Shown piece after piece: positions 60,523 through 64,000 of a stretch of DNA of 64,000 nucleotides. This DNA is from Dinoroseobacter sp042096155. GTDB lineage: Bacteria; Pseudomonadota; Alphaproteobacteria; Rhodobacterales; Rhodobacteraceae. The stretch spans positions 1 to 64,000 of the forward strand of contig JBELMC010000001.1 of NCBI GenBank assembly GCA_042096155.1, written 5' to 3'. The stretch's first letter is position 1. Every line of letters starts with the position of its first letter. The notes beneath the pieces are model-generated. The model saw only the letters and a program-made list of their open reading frames with translations, made no database searches and was not told the origin of the DNA. The position numbers and the translations under genes are program-made.

Positions 60523-61766
60523 AACGGGATAAACCGCACCGGATCGCCCGGTTGTACGAGCCGTTCGCCCTCCGGCAAATCGACCAGACCTGTCGCCCAA
60601 CACAACCCTGAGATCCGCCCCGATCCTTCTGAGCCGAAAACCTCGGCCGTGCCTTCAACGGTCAGCCGCGCGCGCAGATATTCGCGCCGACCCGGCTTCA
60701 TCTTTTTGGTGAACGCGGCCGGCACAGTCACAGCCGGGGTTTCGCGCCAGCCCTCGCCCGACAACATGCGGGCCGCAGGTTGGGCAAAAACATGGGCGCA
60801 AACAAAGGCCGCGACCGGATTTCCCGGCAAACCAAACACAGGCGTCCCGTGCCACAATCCCAGCGCCAGAGGGCGGCCCGGTTTCATCGCAATGCGCCAC
60901 AAGGCCATGGATCCGGTGTCTTGCAGAAGCGCGGACACATGATCCTCATCACCGGCTGACGCCCCGCCCGTCGACAGGATCATATCGGCCTGCTGTGCAG
61001 CATCGTCCAGCCGCGCGGCCAGACGAGAGCGGTCGTCGGGCACCAAACCAAGATCCACCGGTGTAAACCCCCAGTCCAGGATTTGCCCCAACAACATTGG
61101 GCGATTGGCATCAAAGATCTGATGCGGCTTGATTTTGGCGGTCGCATCGACGACCTCGTTGCCGGTCGACAAAACAGCAATGCGCAATGGGACAAAGACC
61201 GAGATCTGGGTGACACCCAACGCTGCCAGCAAGGCAAGGTCCTGCGGGCGTATCCGGTGGCCCGCCGACAACGCCTTATGCCCCGCAATGACATCCTCGC
61301 CCGCCATACGAATATGCGCACCCGGCTTCAGGGGACCATGAAATCCAATATGGGCGTCGCCGAGGGTCGTATCTTCTTGTAAGATCACGGTATCGACGCC
61401 GTCTGGCACCCCGGCGCCGGTTAGGATGCGCAGGCCGTGCCCCTGTGGAACACCTTCTGTGAAAGGCTCCCCTGCGGCGGCGCGCCCCGCGGCCAATGGC
61501 GCCCGGAAAGGGCCATCGCCGGGCCAATCGGCGGCCGCAACAGCATAGCCATCAACGGCCGAATTGGCGTAGGGTGGATGGGACCGGCGGGCCAAGACAT
61601 CCTGGGCCAGCACCCGGCCCAAAGCCTGTGAGACAGGCACTACCTCGCGCCTGACCTGTGGCGCCAAGCGTTTGCGCAGCAGGGCCAAAGCCTCGTCGAC
61701 TGGGGTCCAGTGATGGCCGGGCGGCAGGGCAAAACAATCGTTGCGCAGCAGTGGCGGCAAAGTCAT
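60519..61766 (-). CDS. moeA: Molybdopterin molybdenumtransferase
   Basis: MoeA inserts molybdate into adenylated molybdopterin. From the ATG at 61766 there are 415 residues. Typical motifs: SAVDGYAVAA near residue 65, GEPFTEGVPQGHGLRILTGA, the MPT-binding segment STGGASAGDEDHV and GLPGNPVA. The start overlaps the mobB stop by four bases (ATGA), so it is the last gene of the fdhD-mobA-mobB-moeA operon. A 36-residue upstream extension is not supported. Confidence 0.94.
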   Translation of the reverse strand: MTLPPLLRNDCFALPPGHHWTPVDEALALLRKRLAPQVRREVVPVSQALGRVLAQDVLARRSHPPYANSAVDGYAVAAADWPGDGPFRAPLAAGRAAAGEPFTEGVPQGHGLRILTGAGVPDGVDTVILQEDTTLGDAHIGFHGPLKPGAHIRMAGEDVIAGHKALSAGHRIRPQDLALLAALGVTQISVFVPLRIAVLSTGNEVVDATAKIKPHQIFDANRPMLLGQILDWGFTPVDLGLVPDDRSRLAARLDDAAQQADMILSTGGASAGDEDHVSALLQDTGSMALWRIAMKPGRPLALGLWHGTPVFGLPGNPVAAFVCAHVFAQPAARMLSGEGWRETPAVTVPAAFTKKMKPGRREYLRARLTVEGTAEVFGSEGSGRISGLCWATGLVDLPEGERLVQPGDPVRFIPF

Positions 61767-63067
61767 GGCGACTCCTCTTGCGACCCAACCCCAAAAATCC
61801 AGCCCTCTTGACGCGCGACCTTGGGCGCCTGCAAGGCTTTGGCCATCTGGTCGGGTGTCATGGCGCTCACCCATCTGCGCACGCCATCAACCTGTTGCGC
61901 GTCCAGAATATCGCCCGCGCCCAACGGCACACCCGGCAGGCTTGGATAGATCTCGACGAGGGTGACTGGCGCTTGCGTGTCCTCGAACGGCCAAACACGG
62001 ATCTGGCCGGGAAAGCGCCGCCTGAGCTCGACCAATCTGGGGATCCCCAGCAAGGACTGCGAGCCAACCGCGCCGGTGGTAAACAGCTTCCAGACCGGCT
62101 GGGCTTTTGACACGCAGGTTTCAATGCTGCGCCGCTCGGGCATGCCATGGCCGAACCGGTCCGAGCCTTTGCTCGGCAAATCTGGCAGATCCAATGTCTC
62201 TGGTCGGCCCCAAAATGGACCAACGCCCGGAAACATCCGATTGATCTGGGCGGCCACCTCAAACCGGGTGTTGGAATTGTCCGGCGCATCCTCGATCCGG
62301 GCGGCCAGCCACGCCCAAACCGCAAACGGATCCGCCGTTCCGGTCAGCGCCTGGGCAAATCCGGTCGGATAGCCAAACGCGAAATCAAAGCCAAGAAACG
62401 TGCTTTGTCCGCGCGCCAAAGCATTCTCAAGCGTATCGCTGAGGTGCTCAATGGCGGCACAGCGCGTCCGGTGGTAGCTGACCGCCTTTGTATCCGCGAC
62501 AAATATCGAATCTTTTGTCGGTTTGGCCGGTGACGGCGCAGCCCGCGCCGACCAGTCCACAGCAATCACCTGGTCAAAAGGGGCATCGGCCGGGTGTGAA
62601 ACGATCACATTGGCAATCGCGGCGGTATCATTGAGATCCAGCACCGGGATGTCGATGTCCAATGCGGTGTCCGAAGCCACGGCGCAGACCTGCGCGTCGA
62701 GATAGACATCGCGTCCGCTGAGGCTCCGATGGACCGCGATCTTCGGATATGGAGATCCTTTCCACCCCTCGAAGAGGACCACATCGACCGGGGCAAGCTT
62801 GCCGATCAGCATGTCCAAACCGGGTTCGGGCTGGCCGCGCAATTCCGACATCAGCGCCCAACGCTGGCCGCCCGCAACGAGCACCTCTGACGCGCCCGCG
62901 CGCCGGTGACGATGGCTGTCGCGGCCCGGCGTATCGACATCGAAGGCATGATGGGCATGCTTGAGGGTCGAAACCTGAAGCCCCCGCGCGCACAGCTCTG
63001 TCACCAATCGCTCGACCAGTCCCGTCTTACCGCTGTTCTTCCAGCCCACAATTCCAAAAACCTTCAC
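61763..63067 (-). CDS. mobB: MobB fused to a DUF429-like domain
   Basis: From the GTG at 63067 (GTGA overlap with the mobA stop) the protein has 434 residues. Residues 1-165 are MobB: P-loop FGIVGWKNSGKTGLVERL, STLKHAHHAFDVDTPGRDSHRHRRAGA, VLFEGWK; a GTP-binding accessory of MobA in making the guanine dinucleotide form of the cofactor. Residues about 175-434 form a second domain beginning FDQVIAVDWSARAAP, with FLGFDFAFGYP and SDRFGHGMPERRSIETC, resembling the DUF429 nuclease-like family. The fusion is unbroken. Function of the second half is unknown. Confidence 0.85.
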   Translation of the reverse strand: MKVFGIVGWKNSGKTGLVERLVTELCARGLQVSTLKHAHHAFDVDTPGRDSHRHRRAGASEVLVAGGQRWALMSELRGQPEPGLDMLIGKLAPVDVVLFEGWKGSPYPKIAVHRSLSGRDVYLDAQVCAVASDTALDIDIPVLDLNDTAAIANVIVSHPADAPFDQVIAVDWSARAAPSPAKPTKDSIFVADTKAVSYHRTRCAAIEHLSDTLENALARGQSTFLGFDFAFGYPTGFAQALTGTADPFAVWAWLAARIEDAPDNSNTRFEVAAQINRMFPGVGPFWGRPETLDLPDLPSKGSDRFGHGMPERRSIETCVSKAQPVWKLFTTGAVGSQSLLGIPRLVELRRRFPGQIRVWPFEDTQAPVTLVEIYPSLPGVPLGAGDILDAQQVDGVRRWVSAMTPDQMAKALQAPKVARQEGWIFGVGSQEESP

Positions 63068-63654
63068 AGCAATGCCTCGGCGGCGGTCAGGTCCTCGGGC
63101 GTGTTGATGTTGAAAAACGGATCGAACCGGTCCACCGGAAACGATACCGTGGCCGCCCCATGCGCCTCTGTCCACACCACCACCTTGCGCAAACCGTTTC
63201 GCAGCGCGGCGCGCAAATCCTCGCGCAAGGCGACTGGCCAAAGGCCAAATGTCGGATGCCGGTTCGGCTTGCGCACCGGATCAGGGGTGGCCGCCAAGGC
63301 CAAAGGCCCGGACGCCCGCAGCCGCTTGACCAAATCTTGCGGAAAAAACGGCGTGTCCACGGCGACGCTGATCACGAAATCCGCGCCTTGCTCTGCGGCC
63401 CAGTCCATGCCCGCCAAAACACCTGCAAGCGGGCCGGCAAAACCTGGAATGCTGTCACAGACCACGTCCAAGCCATATTGCGCGAACCGTGTCGGATCGC
63501 CATTGGCGTTCAGCACAAGATGGTCGACCTGCGGCGCCAGCCGGTCGATACACCGGGTCAGCAGGGGGCGTCCATCAAGCATCAACGCGCCTTTGTCACC
63601 ACCACCCATCCGGGTTGCGCGCCCGCCTGCAAGGACCACTCCGACCGTTTGCAT
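63064..63654 (-). CDS. mobA: Molybdenum cofactor guanylyltransferase
   Basis: MobA attaches GMP to molybdopterin to form the guanine dinucleotide cofactor. The 196-residue nucleotidyltransferase has the GTP loop VVLAGGRATRMGGGDKGALML at the N-terminus, DFVISVAVDTPFFPQDLV with the metal-binding aspartate, and KPNRHPTFGLW. It is coupled to mobB by a GTGA overlap and follows fdhD by six bases. Confidence 0.94.
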   Translation of the reverse strand: MQTVGVVLAGGRATRMGGGDKGALMLDGRPLLTRCIDRLAPQVDHLVLNANGDPTRFAQYGLDVVCDSIPGFAGPLAGVLAGMDWAAEQGADFVISVAVDTPFFPQDLVKRLRASGPLALAATPDPVRKPNRHPTFGLWPVALREDLRAALRNGLRKVVVWTEAHGAATVSFPVDRFDPFFNINTPEDLTAAEALL

Positions 63655-63660
63655 GCTCTG

Positions 63661-64000
63661 TCAATCCTCTTGCTTCGCGGTGTCCTGGCGTGATGACTTA
63701 TGCCGTAACTTTACGGGTTCGTCAGCGATACGCGCCAGATCTGCGTCCCGCTCCAGCCTGTCGGCGCCGCTCAGGCACACAAAGCGCTTCCCGCGCATCC
63801 GGCCGATCAGAGTCAACCCGACATGCTGGGCAATCTCGACCCCCCATGCGGTGAACCCGGACCGCGAGACCAAGATCGGGATCCCCATCAAGGCCGTCTT
63901 TATCACCATTTCCGAGGTCAGTCGCCCCGTTGTGTACAACGTCTTATCCGCTGCCGAGACCGCTTGGGTCCGCATCCATCCCGCGATCTTGTCGACAGCG
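63661..64000 (-). CDS. fdhD: FdhD sulfurtransferase, C-terminal part (cut by window edge)
   Basis: FdhD carries sulfur to the bis-MGD cofactor of formate dehydrogenase. The visible 112 residues, read to the window edge, include AVDKIAGWMRTQA, LYTTGRLTSEMVIKTALMGI, VSRSGFTAWGVEIAQHVGLTLIG and GKRFVCLSGADRLERD, the C-terminal half of the family. The N-terminal part with the catalytic cysteines is beyond the window. It leads the operon with mobA, mobB and moeA, pointing to a nearby formate dehydrogenase. Confidence 0.93.
   Translation of the reverse strand, partial: AVDKIAGWMRTQAVSAADKTLYTTGRLTSEMVIKTALMGIPILVSRSGFTAWGVEIAQHVGLTLIGRMRGKRFVCLSGADRLERDADLARIADEPVKLRHKSSRQDTAKQED

Overview
The window looks like a chromosomal segment of an alphaproteobacterium of the Rhodobacteraceae (Roseobacter group). 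The evidence is content and order: TrcR-like DUF1013 regulator, COQ9, TIGR02302, DUF1244, L-malyl-CoA/beta-methylmalyl-CoA lyase (ethylmalonyl-CoA pathway), ETF-ubiquinone oxidoreductase, ftsEX beside a zinc-ribbon protein, and a leuCD/leuB locus with two intervening genes. The genus cannot be fixed from the sequence alone. No rRNA, tRNA or CRISPR array was seen. Genes are tightly packed and many neighbours overlap by 1-4 bases (ATGA, GTGA, TAATG), implying translational coupling.

Layout. 1-0.8 kb: left edge with a decayed IS5-type transposase. 0.8-7.7 kb: a methyltransferase gene, then a minus-strand operon rsfS-rlmH-gpmI-envC-like-ctpA-rppH-secreted protein, mixing ribosome maturation, glycolysis and envelope functions. 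7.9-9.9 kb: amidase and SOUL haem-binding protein. 10.1-15.6 kb: leuC-leuD, a membrane protein, an exported endonuclease/phosphatase-fold protein, leuB. 15.9-18.8 kb: a graveyard of mobile elements (IS5, IS481, serine resolvase, two IS630 fragments) around one intact HEPN-like gene. 19.2-25.6 kb: TrcR-like regulator, RNase T2, quinone oxidoreductase, COQ9, rpsU, phytanoyl-CoA dioxygenase-like protein, divergent lrp/ald. 25.6-26.4 kb: non-coding apart from a truncated glutathione S-transferase pseudogene.

26.4-34.5 kb: ytoQ-like gene, a pheS-DUF2513-pheT cluster, rpmI-rplT, pyk with a LacI-type palindrome upstream, an N-formylglutamate amidohydrolase with DUF1244. 34.5-41.8 kb: D-amino-acid/branched-chain aminotransferase, accA, malyl-CoA lyase, then ftsE-ftsX-plsC-flavin-binding protein as a coupled operon, with a divergent zinc-ribbon protein. 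41.9-48.9 kb: TIGR02302, lysA, DUF2834, two very small lipoproteins, argH, thioredoxin-like protein, tag. 49-54.4 kb: stand-alone EAL protein, phaA-phaB (polyhydroxybutyrate), YdcH-like small protein, a methyltransferase with DUF2007, polyprenyl diphosphate synthase. 54.4-60.5 kb: ispE, TPR protein, ETF-QO, greA and a membrane protein. 60.5-64 kb: molybdenum-cofactor operon fdhD-mobA-mobB(fusion)-moeA, cut by the right edge.

Most of the window is ordinary core genome. The least ordinary points are a DUF2513 gene coupled inside pheS-pheT, a likely CTG start for rsfS, a HEPN-like gene among IS remnants, a MobB fusion, and two nested mini-lipoproteins. I did not find a multigene cluster that I could defend as a new defence or biosynthetic system.
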